Assembly: GCF_002261475.1 (NCBI RefSeq)
Contig: NZ_NEVN01000013.1
Coordinates: 469,379 to 533,378 of the forward strand
Reading direction: 5' to 3'
From: Bordetella genomosp. 5
GTDB lineage: Bacteria > Pseudomonadota > Gammaproteobacteria > Burkholderiales > Burkholderiaceae_B
Length of the DNA stretch: 64,000 nt
Shown piece by piece: positions 16,833-25,773 of the stretch. Position 1 is the stretch's first letter, and every line of letters starts with the position of its first letter. The position numbers and the translations under genes are program-made. Under the pieces are notes generated by a model. It saw only the letters and a list, made by a program, of their open reading frames with translations, was not told where the DNA came from and did no database searches.

Positions 16833-19517
16833 ATGCAAGTCGGCACCAATGGACACGCGGGATCGGAGTTGCACGCCTGGCGCGGATTTCTTGCGCGAAC
16901 CACCCTCTGGCTGGGCGTTTTGCTCCTGGGCAGCGCCGTGGTTTGTGGCGTTGCAGCAAACTGGCAGGGCCTCTCGACGACCCAGCGTTTCGCGCTGGCG
17001 CAGGGCCTGCTGATCGTCTCGACGCTGGCGGCCCTCTGGCTGCGGCTACGGCTTCGAGCCGTCCCCGATACCCGGCGCCGGGTCGCCGGCGCCGTCCTGA
17101 CACTCTCAGGGCTGTTTTTGGGCGCCCTGCTCGCCCTCGTGGGTCAAACCTACCAGACCGGGGCCGACACGTGGGAACTCTTCGCCCTCTGGGCGGCCCT
17201 GCTGATTCCGTGGTGCCTCGCCGCCGCCAGCCAGGTGCTGTGGCTCTTGTGGGTGCTGGTGCTCAACCTGGCGGTGGCACTCTGGCTGGGCGAACAGGTG
17301 TTTTCCTGGTGGACCACGTTCGACGGCGCCGGCTTCCCCAGCCTGGTCATGGCCCTGCTCAATCTGGTGCTGCTGGCGGGCTGGGAGCTCGCCGCGCGCC
17401 GCCATCACCTTAGCACCAAGGTCGGGCCGCGCGTGCTGGTCCTGCTGGCCGTGGGCGTGCTGGTGTCGGGCCTGATCCTGGGCGATCTGTTCCTGGGCCT
17501 GCGCTCGCGCCACACGATGTACATCCTGCTGGCCTGGCTCGCCATCACCGGCGGCCTCGGCTACTACTATCAGCGGGTGCGCCTGGACCTGGTCATTCTG
17601 GCCGTCCTGGCGGCTGGCGTGATCGGTGTGTCGCTGCGCATGGTGGGCGAGTGGCTGGTGCGGCTGGAGCCCGGCGTGTGGGCCCTGCTGCCGTTGGCCG
17701 GCCTGCTGATGGCCGAGGCGGTCTGGGCGGCGCGCTGGCTGCGCCGGCTGGCCCAGCGCACGCCCGCGCCGCTTTCCGGCGGCGTGGTGCGTGATCCCGC
17801 CGTCGCCGCGGATGCCGCGCTGGCGACCGCCGCCGACGCGGAGCCCGCCGGCGAATCGGCCGGCCTGGCCGTCGAACCGGCCGCGGCCGATGCCCCGGTC
17901 ATCGCGCTCTCGGACAGCCCGGACGACGCCCATGCCGGTTCCCCGTGGTACATCCAGGGCCTGCTCGGCTTGTCGGCCTGGATTTCCACCCTGCTGCTGT
18001 TGGCTTTCCTTGCGCTGTCGGGCATCGTCATGAGCGCCGAGGGCGCCCTGGTCGTGGGCCTGGTGTTGTGCGCGGGCGGCGTGGCGGTGCTGCGCACCGA
18101 CGCGGGCCCCTTCTGGCGCCAATGCGCGATCGCCTCCGCCTTCGCCGGCCAGATCATGATCATGTACGGCCTGAGCGAGAGCACCTCGTTCTCGGGCGCC
18201 TGCCTGGCGCTGCTGGTGCTGGGCGCCGTGATCTACGTGGCCGCCCCCGATCATCTGCTGCGCTTCCTGAGCACCTGGATCATGGCGTTCGGCGGCACCG
18301 GTCTGCTGTGGGAGGCGCTGCGCCCGAACGTGATGGGCGACGGCATGATCGAACTGTTTTTCGCGTTCGACATGCTGCGCGCCACGTTCATCTGGCTGCC
18401 GGTCACGGTGATCGGCGCGTGGTGGGCCGCTGTCGCCTTCTGCGCCGACCGGCATTTCAAGCGGCGCTCGCATGTGCTCGACCCCATGGGCTGGGCGCTC
18501 GTTATCGCCGTGCAGGCGGTGGTCTGGCAGGCCGGCGGCGTGGCGTTGCGGCAGTTTCCGTCGCTCTGGAGCCTGCATCCGCAGACGGCCCTCCTGAGCC
18601 TCGCGGGCGCGCTGTTGCCCGTGATCGCGGCGCTGTGGGTGTTGTGGCCGCGTCGGCGCGTGCTGACGCGCGCGCTGGTGTTCGGCGTGCCGCTGGGCCT
18701 GCTGGTGCTGGCGTTGTTCTGGCTGCCCAGTCCCGGTATCGCCTTCGCCCTCACGTGGCTCCTGCTGGGCTTCGGCCTGAACAAACCGCGTCTGACGGTG
18801 TTCGGCGTGCTCGCCATGCTGAGCTACCTGATGTTCTATTACTACCAGCTCGACGTGCCGCTGCTGGACAAGGCGATCTGGCTGGCAGGCGCGGCCGGCC
18901 TGCTGCTGGTGATGCGGCTGCTGGTGTGGCTGCTGCCGCGCTGGATGCGCACGGCCCCCGCGCCGCTCGCGCCGCGCGGGCCCATTCCCGGCGGGCTGCG
19001 CTGGCGCAGCGCCGTGATCCTGGGCGGCCTGGTGCTGGTGCTCGGCCTGACCAACTACGGCATCTGGCAGCGGGAACAGCTGCTGGCGCAGGGTCGCGTG
19101 GCCATCCTGGCGCTGGCGCCGGTCGACCCGCGTTCGATCATGCAGGGCGATTACATGGCACTGCGTTTTGCCGCCGGTGACGACGTGTACCGTCTGCGCG
19201 GGGATCTGCCCGCCTCCGAGACGCAGGCGCCGGGCGGGCTGCTGCGCACCGACGGCTATGTGGTGCTCAAGGCCGACGATCGCGGCGTGGCGCAGGTGCT
19301 GCGCGTGCAGGACGGCAAGGCGCCGTCGGCCCAGGACGAGATCGTGCTGCGATATCGCGTGCGGCCGATGGGGGTGCGCATCGTGACCGACGCGTATTTC
19401 TTCCCCGAGGGCGAGGCGCCCCGCTACGAGGCCGCGCGCTTCGGTGAAGTGCGCTACGACGGCAGCGGCACCGCATTGCTGGTGCGCATGCTCGACAAGG
19501 ACCTGAAGCCGCTCTGA
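16833..19517 (+). CDS. DUF2157-DUF4401-GDYXXLXY membrane protein
   Basis: This roughly 894-residue inner-membrane protein joins three parts. Residues ~1-300 are a DUF2157-like block of hydrophobic helices, then a soluble Ala/Asp-rich linker (~315-370), then a DUF4401-like block of about a dozen helices. After RSAVILGGLVLVLGLTNYGIWQRE comes a C-terminal domain with the signature GDYMALRF, of the GDYXXLXY family. In other bacteria the last domain is often a separate gene next to the DUF genes. The function is unknown. I prefer the ATG at 16833 because AGAGGGGAG stands 8 bases upstream; an ATG at 16809 lacks one. It abuts the convergent gluQ stop without a gap. Confidence 0.87.
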   Translation: MQVGTNGHAGSELHAWRGFLARTTLWLGVLLLGSAVVCGVAANWQGLSTTQRFALAQGLLIVSTLAALWLRLRLRAVPDTRRRVAGAVLTLSGLFLGALLALVGQTYQTGADTWELFALWAALLIPWCLAAASQVLWLLWVLVLNLAVALWLGEQVFSWWTTFDGAGFPSLVMALLNLVLLAGWELAARRHHLSTKVGPRVLVLLAVGVLVSGLILGDLFLGLRSRHTMYILLAWLAITGGLGYYYQRVRLDLVILAVLAAGVIGVSLRMVGEWLVRLEPGVWALLPLAGLLMAEAVWAARWLRRLAQRTPAPLSGGVVRDPAVAADAALATAADAEPAGESAGLAVEPAAADAPVIALSDSPDDAHAGSPWYIQGLLGLSAWISTLLLLAFLALSGIVMSAEGALVVGLVLCAGGVAVLRTDAGPFWRQCAIASAFAGQIMIMYGLSESTSFSGACLALLVLGAVIYVAAPDHLLRFLSTWIMAFGGTGLLWEALRPNVMGDGMIELFFAFDMLRATFIWLPVTVIGAWWAAVAFCADRHFKRRSHVLDPMGWALVIAVQAVVWQAGGVALRQFPSLWSLHPQTALLSLAGALLPVIAALWVLWPRRRVLTRALVFGVPLGLLVLALFWLPSPGIAFALTWLLLGFGLNKPRLTVFGVLAMLSYLMFYYYQLDVPLLDKAIWLAGAAGLLLVMRLLVWLLPRWMRTAPAPLAPRGPIPGGLRWRSAVILGGLVLVLGLTNYGIWQREQLLAQGRVAILALAPVDPRSIMQGDYMALRFAAGDDVYRLRGDLPASETQAPGGLLRTDGYVVLKADDRGVAQVLRVQDGKAPSAQDEIVLRYRVRPMGVRIVTDAYFFPEGEAPRYEAARFGEVRYDGSGTALLVRMLDKDLKPL

Positions 19518-20429
19518 TCAGCGCGGGAAGCGCGTGCGCCAGGGCGCCTGGGCACGCGCAAGAAAATCCGCGGCGCTGGTGGCCGAGATGGCCTCGAAAC
19601 CCAGGCGCTGCCAGGCGCGCTGCAGCGTGGCCAGGGGATCGGCCAGGTCGAGCGCGGGCGCGTTGTTCTGTTTCGAGAGCTTCAGCCCGGATGCCGGATC
19701 GGTCACGAGCGGCACGTGCATCATGCGCGGCATGGGCACCTCCAGCAGCCGGCACAGCACGCGCTGACGCGCGGTCGATGACAGCAGGTCGGCCCCGCGG
19801 ACCACATCGGTGACGCCCTGCGCGGCGTCGTCCACCACCACCGCGAGCTGGTAGGCCCACAGGCCATCGGCCCGCCGCAACACGAAGTCGCCGACGGCGC
19901 GCGCGACATCCTGCGTCTGCGGACCGAGCCAGCGATCCTCGAAGGCTTCCACGCCGTCGGGCACGCGCACACGGTACGCCCGCGCGCTGCGGCCGGGCGA
20001 CAGGCCGTGGCGGCAGGTGCCGGCATAGGGGCGCTCGCCATCGGCCGAGGCCGGCCCGCGCAGGGCCGAGTCGGCGATTTCGCGACGGGTGCAGCCGCAG
20101 CCATAGATCAGGCCGCGCTCGGCAAGCGCGTCGAAGGCGGCCTGATAGGCGTCGAAACGCTGCGATTGCCACCAGACCTCACCGTCCCAGTGCAGCCCCA
20201 GCGCGCGCAACTGATCCATGATGACCTGATCGGCGCCCGGGACGGTGCGCGGCGTGTCCACGTCTTCGATGCGCAGCAACCAGCGGCCCGCGTGCGCGCG
20301 GGCGTCGAGCCAGCTCGCGAGAGCGGCCACGAGCGACCCCTCGTGCAAGGGGCCGCTCGGGCTGGGCGCGAAGCGCCCGACATAGGGGACAGCGGAACCG
20401 CGCGTGGCGGCGGATGACGTGACGATCAC
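19518..20429 (-). CDS. gluQ: glutamyl-queuosine tRNA(Asp) synthetase
   Basis: GluQ-RS activates glutamate and attaches it to queuosine 34 of tRNA(Asp). The 303-residue protein is a truncated glutamyl-tRNA synthetase: the ATP-binding HIGH-like [11 protein letters not shown] (~24), the Zn-binding cysteines in YGCGCTRRE and YAGTCRHG, and the KMSKS-like GLKLSKQN (~250). There is no anticodon-binding domain, as expected for this family. The start is a GTG at 20429. The gene precedes the convergent DUF2157-type gene with abutting stops and is 30 bp after smg, so it is likely cotranscribed with smg. Confidence 0.95.
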   Translation of the reverse strand: MIVTSSAATRGSAVPYVGRFAPSPSGPLHEGSLVAALASWLDARAHAGRWLLRIEDVDTPRTVPGADQVIMDQLRALGLHWDGEVWWQSQRFDAYQAAFDALAERGLIYGCGCTRREIADSALRGPASADGERPYAGTCRHGLSPGRSARAYRVRVPDGVEAFEDRWLGPQTQDVARAVGDFVLRRADGLWAYQLAVVVDDAAQGVTDVVRGADLLSSTARQRVLCRLLEVPMPRMMHVPLVTDPASGLKLSKQNNAPALDLADPLATLQRAWQRLGFEAISATSAADFLARAQAPWRTRFPR

Positions 20430-20459
20430 GGACGGCGCGGGCGGGCGTGGACGCCCTGC

Positions 20460-20918
20460 TCAATGCAGGCGGCGGCCGGCTTCGTCGTCGAGCAGCTCTT
20501 CGAGCACCAGGTTGTCGATCTCGGCTTCCTGGCTCCAGAGGACCATCAGCGCGATGATCTTGATCTTGGAGAGGGACACCGGCGCTTCGGGCGAGGCCAG
20601 GGCGCGGTCGATCACGATCTCGCGCAGCGGTGCGGGCAGCACGCCGGCGGTCTCGAGGAAGGTGATGAAGCCGATCGAATCGGTCCCGAGCTGCTGGTAC
20701 TCGGCATCGGTGTAGATGCGGGTACCGGTGACGGGCGCCTGAGCGAGCTCGACGCAACGCTCGGTGGTTTCGGCCAGCCCGTAGAGCCAGCCCAGCGCGT
20801 CGTCGATGTCTTCGTGCTCGAAGCCGGCAGCGGCGAGGCGCTTTGCCAGCACGTCGGCCGCAGGACAGGCTTGCGGCGTGTAGTAATTCTCGAACAGATA
20901 AACCAGGATATCGAACAT
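20460..20918 (-). CDS. smg: Smg family protein (DUF494)
   Basis: The 152-residue protein matches the Smg family: it opens MFDILVYLFENYY and closes with SLSKIKIIALMVLWSQEAEIDNLVLEELLDDEAGRRLH. The start is the ATG at 20918; the longer frame to 21206 extends into the intergenic region and lacks family features. The function is unknown. In many beta- and gammaproteobacteria smg lies between dprA and a topoisomerase gene. Here topB is nearby, but gluQ and the DUF2157 gene have been inserted, and dprA is not upstream. Confidence 0.92.
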   Translation of the reverse strand: MFDILVYLFENYYTPQACPAADVLAKRLAAAGFEHEDIDDALGWLYGLAETTERCVELAQAPVTGTRIYTDAEYQQLGTDSIGFITFLETAGVLPAPLREIVIDRALASPEAPVSLSKIKIIALMVLWSQEAEIDNLVLEELLDDEAGRRLH

Positions 20919-20984
20919 ATGGCGCTTCAGGGTGCCTGTTTGCACAGTCGGCCCGCATATCGGCAGACCAGCAAACGTGATTTT

Positions 20985-21013
20985 ACTGTACGCCGAAACC
21001 CGGACCGCGGCAA
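20985..21013 (-). promoter_or_regulatory. candidate sigma70 promoter for smg-gluQ
   Basis: On the minus strand TTGCCG and TACAGT are 17 bases apart. The -10 sits about 67 bases before the smg start codon, right after the only AT-rich patch in the gap. Confidence 0.4.
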
Positions 21014-21094
21014 CCGCGTCCCCCGAGGGGATTTCCCCTGAACGTTGCGCCCGCGGCACGGTGTTATTGGTCATGCGCGACCCCTCCCCGCGAT

Positions 21095-21125
21095 AAAAAG
21101 GGCCGCAGCTTTTGGGCTGCGGCCC
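21095..21125 (-). terminator. Rho-independent terminator of the TRAP transporter operon
   Basis: A 10-bp stem GGGCCGCAGC/GCTGCGGCCC with a 6-base loop is followed on the minus strand by five T. It lies about 125 bases past the TRAP permease stop. Confidence 0.85.
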
Positions 21126-21248
21126 CGATTGCCGGGCTGCGCTGCGGAGGGCCGGTCCGTGGCCGCCTGTCGCCCAACCGTCCACCGGCCACGGCCCACC
21201 GCTCAATCGCGCGGCAGCCCGGCGGCCGGGGCGGGGCCGGCGCGGGCG

Positions 21249-23270
21249 TCAGGCGGGCGCGACGCGCGCCAGGCGCAGCTGGCGATACTGGTTGATGAAC
21301 ACCGGCGTGCTGATGAGCAGCCCCACCAACCCGCTGGTCACCCCGGGCATGATGGTGAGCAACGCGCCCAGCGTGAACACCCAGCGTTCCCACGATTTCA
21401 TCAGCACCAGGAAGTAGCGCGAGAAGGCCGCCGACAGCAACACCAGGCCCACCATGCAGCCGAACAACGTCACGAAGAAGTCGTACCAGGTGAAGCCCTG
21501 CACGGAGATCAGGAGCGACGGCGAGAACACGAACACAAACGGCACGATCAGCTTGGTGATACCCAGCCTGAACGCGGTGTTGCCGGTCTTGAACGGGTCG
21601 CTGCCGGCCATGCCCGCCGCCGCATAGGCGGCAAGCGCCACCGGAGGCGTGATGTCGGCCAGGATGCCGAAATAGAACACGAAGAAGTGCGCGGCGATGG
21701 GCTGTACGCCGAGCTGCACGAGGATCGGCGCGGCCACCGTCACCATGATCAGGTAGTTGGCGGTCGTGGGCACACCGCAGCCCATCAGCACGCAAACGAT
21801 GCCGGTCATGACCAGCGCGGCGATGAGCGTGAGCGTCTGCGCGTTGGCCACGACATCCGGGATGACGGCCCCGAGGCCACCGGAGATCGCCTGGGCCGCG
21901 CTGATCACGATGAACGAGATCTTGAAGCCCACCCCGGTGAGCGTGACGACGCCGATGACCAACCCCACCGTGCCGGCCGCCGCACCGACCGCCAGCGCGT
22001 ACTTCGCGCCGGTTTCGAAGGCTTCGTAGAGGTCACGCCATTTCAGGCGCTGGAACGGATTGAGCAGGCCCACCACGATGCAGCCCGTGATGCCGGCGAA
22101 CGCCGCGAGATACGGCGTGCGGCCGCTGGCCAGCACGCCGACCAGCAACACGAGCGGAATCAGCGTCGGCCAGCGCTTCTTGAACGATTCCTTCAGTCGC
22201 GGCATTTCGGCTTCGGTCAGGCCGCGCAGGCCCTCGCGCTTGGCCTCGAAGTGCACCTGCACGAACATGCCGAAGAAGTACAGGAAGGCCGGGAAGATGC
22301 CGGCGATCGCGATCTGCTGATACGGGATGCCCAGGAACTCGATCATCAGGAACGCGGCCGCGCCCATGATGGGCGGCGTGATCTGACCGCCCGTGCTCGA
22401 GGCCGCCTCGACGCCCGCCGCGAAGTGGCGCGGGTAGCCGATGCGGATCATCGCGGGGATGGTCAGCGAGCCCACGGTCACGGCGTTGGCCACCGACGAG
22501 CCCGACAGCATGCCGAACATGGCCGAGCCGAACACCGACACCTTGGCCGGGCCGCCGGCATAGCGCCCCGCGACCGTGGACGCCACGTCGAGGAACAGCT
22601 GGCCCAGGCCGATGCGGGTGGCCAGCACGCCGAACAGCACGAAGTGGAACACGTAGGTCGCCACCACACCCACCGCCACGCCGTAGATGCCCTGGCTGGT
22701 GAGGTACATGTGGTTGACGATCTGCGGCCAGCTGTTGCCCGCGTGCTGCAGCAAACCGGGGAACCAGGGGCCGAACGCCGCGTAGGCCACGAACACCAGC
22801 GCGATGATGGGCAGCGGCCAGCCCATCGCACGGCGCGTGGCCTCGAGCAGGCCGACGATCAGGATCGTGCCCATCGCCACGTCCATCGGCATGGGGTTGC
22901 CGACGCGGAACGCCAGGTCATCGAAGATGTAGGGGATGTACAACACGCTCAGCGCGAGCGCGACGGCGATGATCCAGTCGTAGAGCGGCACGCCGCCGGG
23001 CGCATACCAGGTCGACCGCGGCTCGCGCTGGTAGTGCGCCTTGGAGAAGCCGAAGACCAGGAAGATCAGCGAGAGCACGAAGGCGAGGTGCACGCCGCGA
23101 TGCGTGGACTCGCGCAGCAGGCCGAAGCCCGCGGTGTAGTAATGGAAGATCGACAGCGTGACGAGCAGGATCGAGATGATCCAGGTCGCGGTCTTGTCGA
23201 GCGGGCGAAAGCGGATCTCGGCGTCGTATTTCTCGGCGAGCCGCTGGGTCTTTTCGTGATCAATTTCCAT
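21249..23270 (-). CDS. TRAP transporter permease, fused small and large membrane subunits
   Basis: The 673-residue protein fuses the 4-helix DctQ-like and 12-helix DctM-like subunits, as in TAXI-type TRAP systems. The N-terminal ~180 residues hold the short block (TATWIISILLVTLSIFHYY and following). The large block carries the family motifs FGSAMFGMLSGSSVANAVTVGSLTIPAMI and EAASSTGGQITPPIMGAAAFLM, and the repeat TAAANYLI/ITPPVALAAYAAAGMAGSDPF in the second half. It drives Na+- or H+-coupled uptake of a carboxylate. It follows the binding-protein gene with a 138-bp gap containing a long hairpin. Confidence 0.93.
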   Translation of the reverse strand: MEIDHEKTQRLAEKYDAEIRFRPLDKTATWIISILLVTLSIFHYYTAGFGLLRESTHRGVHLAFVLSLIFLVFGFSKAHYQREPRSTWYAPGGVPLYDWIIAVALALSVLYIPYIFDDLAFRVGNPMPMDVAMGTILIVGLLEATRRAMGWPLPIIALVFVAYAAFGPWFPGLLQHAGNSWPQIVNHMYLTSQGIYGVAVGVVATYVFHFVLFGVLATRIGLGQLFLDVASTVAGRYAGGPAKVSVFGSAMFGMLSGSSVANAVTVGSLTIPAMIRIGYPRHFAAGVEAASSTGGQITPPIMGAAAFLMIEFLGIPYQQIAIAGIFPAFLYFFGMFVQVHFEAKREGLRGLTEAEMPRLKESFKKRWPTLIPLVLLVGVLASGRTPYLAAFAGITGCIVVGLLNPFQRLKWRDLYEAFETGAKYALAVGAAAGTVGLVIGVVTLTGVGFKISFIVISAAQAISGGLGAVIPDVVANAQTLTLIAALVMTGIVCVLMGCGVPTTANYLIMVTVAAPILVQLGVQPIAAHFFVFYFGILADITPPVALAAYAAAGMAGSDPFKTGNTAFRLGITKLIVPFVFVFSPSLLISVQGFTWYDFFVTLFGCMVGLVLLSAAFSRYFLVLMKSWERWVFTLGALLTIMPGVTSGLVGLLISTPVFINQYRQLRLARVAPA

Positions 23271-23325
23271 GGCGGAATCTTCAGGAGAACAGCTTGCGCC
23301 GTTCGCGCGGCGGGGCCGCGCAATG

Positions 23326-23354
23326 CGACGTCCGCTGCCAGGCAGCGGACGTCG
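23326..23354. repeat. perfect 14-bp inverted repeat inside the TRAP operon
   Basis: CGACGTCCGCTGCC and its exact complement flank a single base between the binding-protein and permease genes. No T run follows. In RNA it would form a 12-bp hairpin that could protect the upstream message or reduce read-through, giving more binding protein than permease. Confidence 0.75.
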
Positions 23355-23408
23355 GGGGCGCGGGCGAGCCGCGCGACTACCGTGGGGGCGATCGAGCGCC
23401 CGCGCGGC

Positions 23409-24371
23409 TTACTTCAGCAGGCCGATTTCCTTGTAGAACTTCTCGGCGCCCGGATGGAACGGGATGCCGGCGCCCTTCACCGCGTTTTCCTTGGTGATGA
23501 GCTTGCCCTTGGCGTGACCGCTGTCGAGCGTCTTGCGGGTGGCGTCGCTATACAGGGCCTTGGTGATGTCGTAGATGGTCTGTTCGGTCTGCTTGGCCGA
23601 GGTCACCATCTGCGCATTGACCGAGATCGTCTTGATCTCGCCCACGCCCTGATAGGTGTTGGCGGCAATCGTGTCGGGCGTGAAGAAATCCTGCTTGGCG
23701 CGCAGCGCGTCGATCTCGGCACCCACCAGCGGCACCAGCTCGATACCCGCGCCGCCCGAGGCGAGCTCGGAGATCGCGCCGGCCGGTGCGCCGCCCACGA
23801 AGAAGAACGCGTCCAGGCCGCCGTCCTTGAGCTTTTCGCCGGCCTGGTTCGGCTTGAGGTATTCGGCCTTCACGTCCTTGTCGGACATGCCATAGGCGCC
23901 GAGGATCAGGCGCACGTCGACCAGGGTGCCCGAGCCGGGTTCGTCCATCGACACGCGCTTGCCCTTCAGGTCGGCCACCGACTTGATGCCGGCGCCCTTG
24001 CGCGTGACCAGGTGGATGCTTTCGGGATACAGCGTGGCGATCAGGCGCAGGTCCTGAGCCTTGGGCTTGCCCTCGAAGGTGCCCGTGCCGGTATAGGCCC
24101 AGTAGGCCACGTCGGATTGCGTGAAGCCCGCTTCGAGCGAGCCGCCCACGATGCCGTTGATGTTGGCCACGGAGCCGTTCGAGGCGACGGCGGTGGCGAT
24201 CAGCTTGCCCGGCTGGGACACGGCGTTGGCGATCATGCCGCCCACCGGGTAATAGGTGCCGGCCGTGCCGCCGGTGCCGATGCGGAAGAATTGCTGGGCT
24301 TGTACCGAGGTGGCGGCGCCAGCGAGGGCGACGGCGAGGGTCAGGCTTTTGATCCAGGTCTTGAGGTGCAT
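23409..24371 (-). CDS. TAXI family TRAP transporter substrate-binding protein
   Basis: The 320-residue protein starts at the ATG at 24371 with GGAG eight bases before it. A signal peptide (MHLKTWIKSLTLAVALAGAATSVQA) is followed by the mature start QQFFRIGTGGTAGTYYPVGGMIANAVSQ, the fingerprint of TAXI (TRAP-associated extracytoplasmic immunogenic) proteins. These bind glutamate, 2-oxoglutarate or other acids in the periplasm; the ligand here is open. It is divergent from the D-threonine-aldolase-like gene. Confidence 0.95.
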   Translation of the reverse strand: MHLKTWIKSLTLAVALAGAATSVQAQQFFRIGTGGTAGTYYPVGGMIANAVSQPGKLIATAVASNGSVANINGIVGGSLEAGFTQSDVAYWAYTGTGTFEGKPKAQDLRLIATLYPESIHLVTRKGAGIKSVADLKGKRVSMDEPGSGTLVDVRLILGAYGMSDKDVKAEYLKPNQAGEKLKDGGLDAFFFVGGAPAGAISELASGGAGIELVPLVGAEIDALRAKQDFFTPDTIAANTYQGVGEIKTISVNAQMVTSAKQTEQTIYDITKALYSDATRKTLDSGHAKGKLITKENAVKGAGIPFHPGAEKFYKEIGLLK

Positions 24372-24552
24372 GAGGGCTTCTCCAGGAGGGGACAAAGGCT
24401 CTCCCCATAGGAGGCCTTTCAACGCGCAAAATTTTGTCATGATGGCCGCTCGTGCGAAGCTATCGTTTACGCGAGGCTACCTACCCCGCAAAGTTATGGT
24501 TGCCCCCGTCCTGGTTATGGTCATCGCCCCCCTTCTGTTCTAGGAGTTTTCC

Positions 24553-25698
24553 GTGCACGCCTCTGTTTCTTCCGCCGATGACATGCCGCTGCCGCCGCCC
24601 GCGCGGCCGGGCGATGCCTGGGACACCATCGATACGCCGTCGCTGATGCTCGATCTGGCCGCATTCGAGCGCAATCTGGCCGCGATGCAACGCTGGGCCG
24701 ATGCGCACGGTGTGGCGCTGCGGCCACACGCCAAGGCGCACAAGTGCCCCGAGGTCGCGCTGCGGCAGATCGCGTTGGGCGCGCGCGGCATCTGCTGCCA
24801 GAAGGTCAGCGAGGCTCTGCCGTTCCTGCAGGCCGGCATTCGCGACATCCACATCAGCAACGAAGTGGTGGGCCCGGCCAAGCTGGCCCTGCTGGCGCAA
24901 CTGGCGCTGCGGGCCGAGCTGAGCGTGTGCGTCGACCATCCCGACAACCTGGCCGCGATCGCGCGCGCCATGGCGCAGGCCGGCGCGCACATCACCGTGC
25001 TGGTCGAGGTGGACGTGGGCCAGGGCCGCTGCGGCGCGAGCGATGCCGAGACCGTCGTGGCCCTGGCGCGAGCCGCCCAGGCCGATCCGCATCTGCGCTT
25101 CGGCGGTCTGCAGGCTTACCACGGCTCGGTGCAGCACGAGCGCACGCGCGAAGCCCGCGCCCGCATCTGCGCATCGGCCGCGGCCACCGCGGCCGGTTAC
25201 GCGGAGCTGCTGCGCGGCCACGGCATCGCCGTGGATCGCATCACCGGCGCCGGAACGGGCAGCGCGGAGTTCGACGCGGCCAGCGGCGTCTACACCGAGC
25301 TGCAGGCCGGCTCGTACGCCTTCATGGACGGCGACTACGGCGCCAATCAGTGGTCCGACACGCTGCGCTTCGACAACAGCCTGTTCCTGCTTTCCACCGT
25401 CATGAGCACGCCCACGCCCGAGCGCGTGGTGCTCGACGCCGGCCTGAAGTCCACCACCATCGAATGCGGCCCGCCGCGCGTGTGGCAACGCGACGGCCTC
25501 ACGTACGTGGCCACCAACGACGAGCACGGCGTGGTCAAGGTGGATGCCGGCGCGCGTGCGCCGGCGTTGGGCGAGGTGGTCAAGCTGGTGGCCTCGCACG
25601 TGGATCCCACCTTCAATCTGCACGACAGGCTCGTGGCCGTGCGCGACGGCGTGGTCGAGGCCATCTGGCCGGTGGCCGCGCGCGGCCTGAGCCGCTGA
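24553..25698 (+). CDS. DSD1/D-threonine aldolase-like PLP enzyme
   Basis: The 381-residue protein is a fold-type III PLP enzyme. It has the substrate-channel start DTIDTPSLMLDLAAFERN, the PLP lysine in LRPHAKAHKCPE (~residue 60), the EVDVGQGRCG strand, YHGSVQHE, the phosphate-binding TGAGTGSAEFD and GSYAFMDGDY. Near the end HVDPTFNLHD gives the His/Asp metal site used by D-threonine aldolases (DSD1 D-serine dehydratases use His/Cys). Such enzymes cleave or deaminate D-beta-hydroxy amino acids. The start is a GTG at 24553 with TAGGAG seven bases before it. The divergent TRAP system or the adjacent amino-acid ABC importer may supply its substrate. Confidence 0.9.
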   Translation: MHASVSSADDMPLPPPARPGDAWDTIDTPSLMLDLAAFERNLAAMQRWADAHGVALRPHAKAHKCPEVALRQIALGARGICCQKVSEALPFLQAGIRDIHISNEVVGPAKLALLAQLALRAELSVCVDHPDNLAAIARAMAQAGAHITVLVEVDVGQGRCGASDAETVVALARAAQADPHLRFGGLQAYHGSVQHERTREARARICASAAATAAGYAELLRGHGIAVDRITGAGTGSAEFDAASGVYTELQAGSYAFMDGDYGANQWSDTLRFDNSLFLLSTVMSTPTPERVVLDAGLKSTTIECGPPRVWQRDGLTYVATNDEHGVVKVDAGARAPALGEVVKLVASHVDPTFNLHDRLVAVRDGVVEAIWPVAARGLSR

Positions 25699-25713
25699 CG
25701 CGCACGCGCACGA

Positions 25714-25753
25714 CCGGGTCGCCGGGTCGCCGGGTCGCCGGGCCGCCGGTCCG
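25714..25753. repeat. five tandem copies of an 8-bp unit
   Basis: CCGGGTCG occurs three times exactly, followed by CCGGGCCG and CCGGTCCG, in the short gap between two convergent genes. A slippage-prone microsatellite with no coding role evident. Confidence 0.85.
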
Positions 25754-25773
25754 ACCGCACGGGCGCCGCGGCG

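Larger units (their letters stand above)
20919..21248. other. 330-bp gap between smg and the TRAP transporter operon
   Basis: No gene is supported. It holds the TRAP operon terminator (21095-21125), the candidate smg promoter, and a small CCCCGAGGGGATTTCCCC dyad near 21022-21040. An in-frame ORF extension of smg into this region looks non-coding. Confidence 0.55.

Noticed and set aside
16771..17103. N-terminal extension of topB
   Set aside because: The family start MNKTLIIAEKPS is at 16770, and the extension overlaps the real start of the divergent membrane protein gene.
21045..24410. 1121-codon open frame on the plus strand
   Set aside because: It runs antisense to the smg leader, TRAP permease and TAXI genes, is rich in Arg/His/Gly/Asp as expected from the complement of a GC-rich gene, and has no family features.
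25714..25753. Possible CRISPR array
   Set aside because: The 8-bp units are contiguous with no spacers, so this is a microsatellite.
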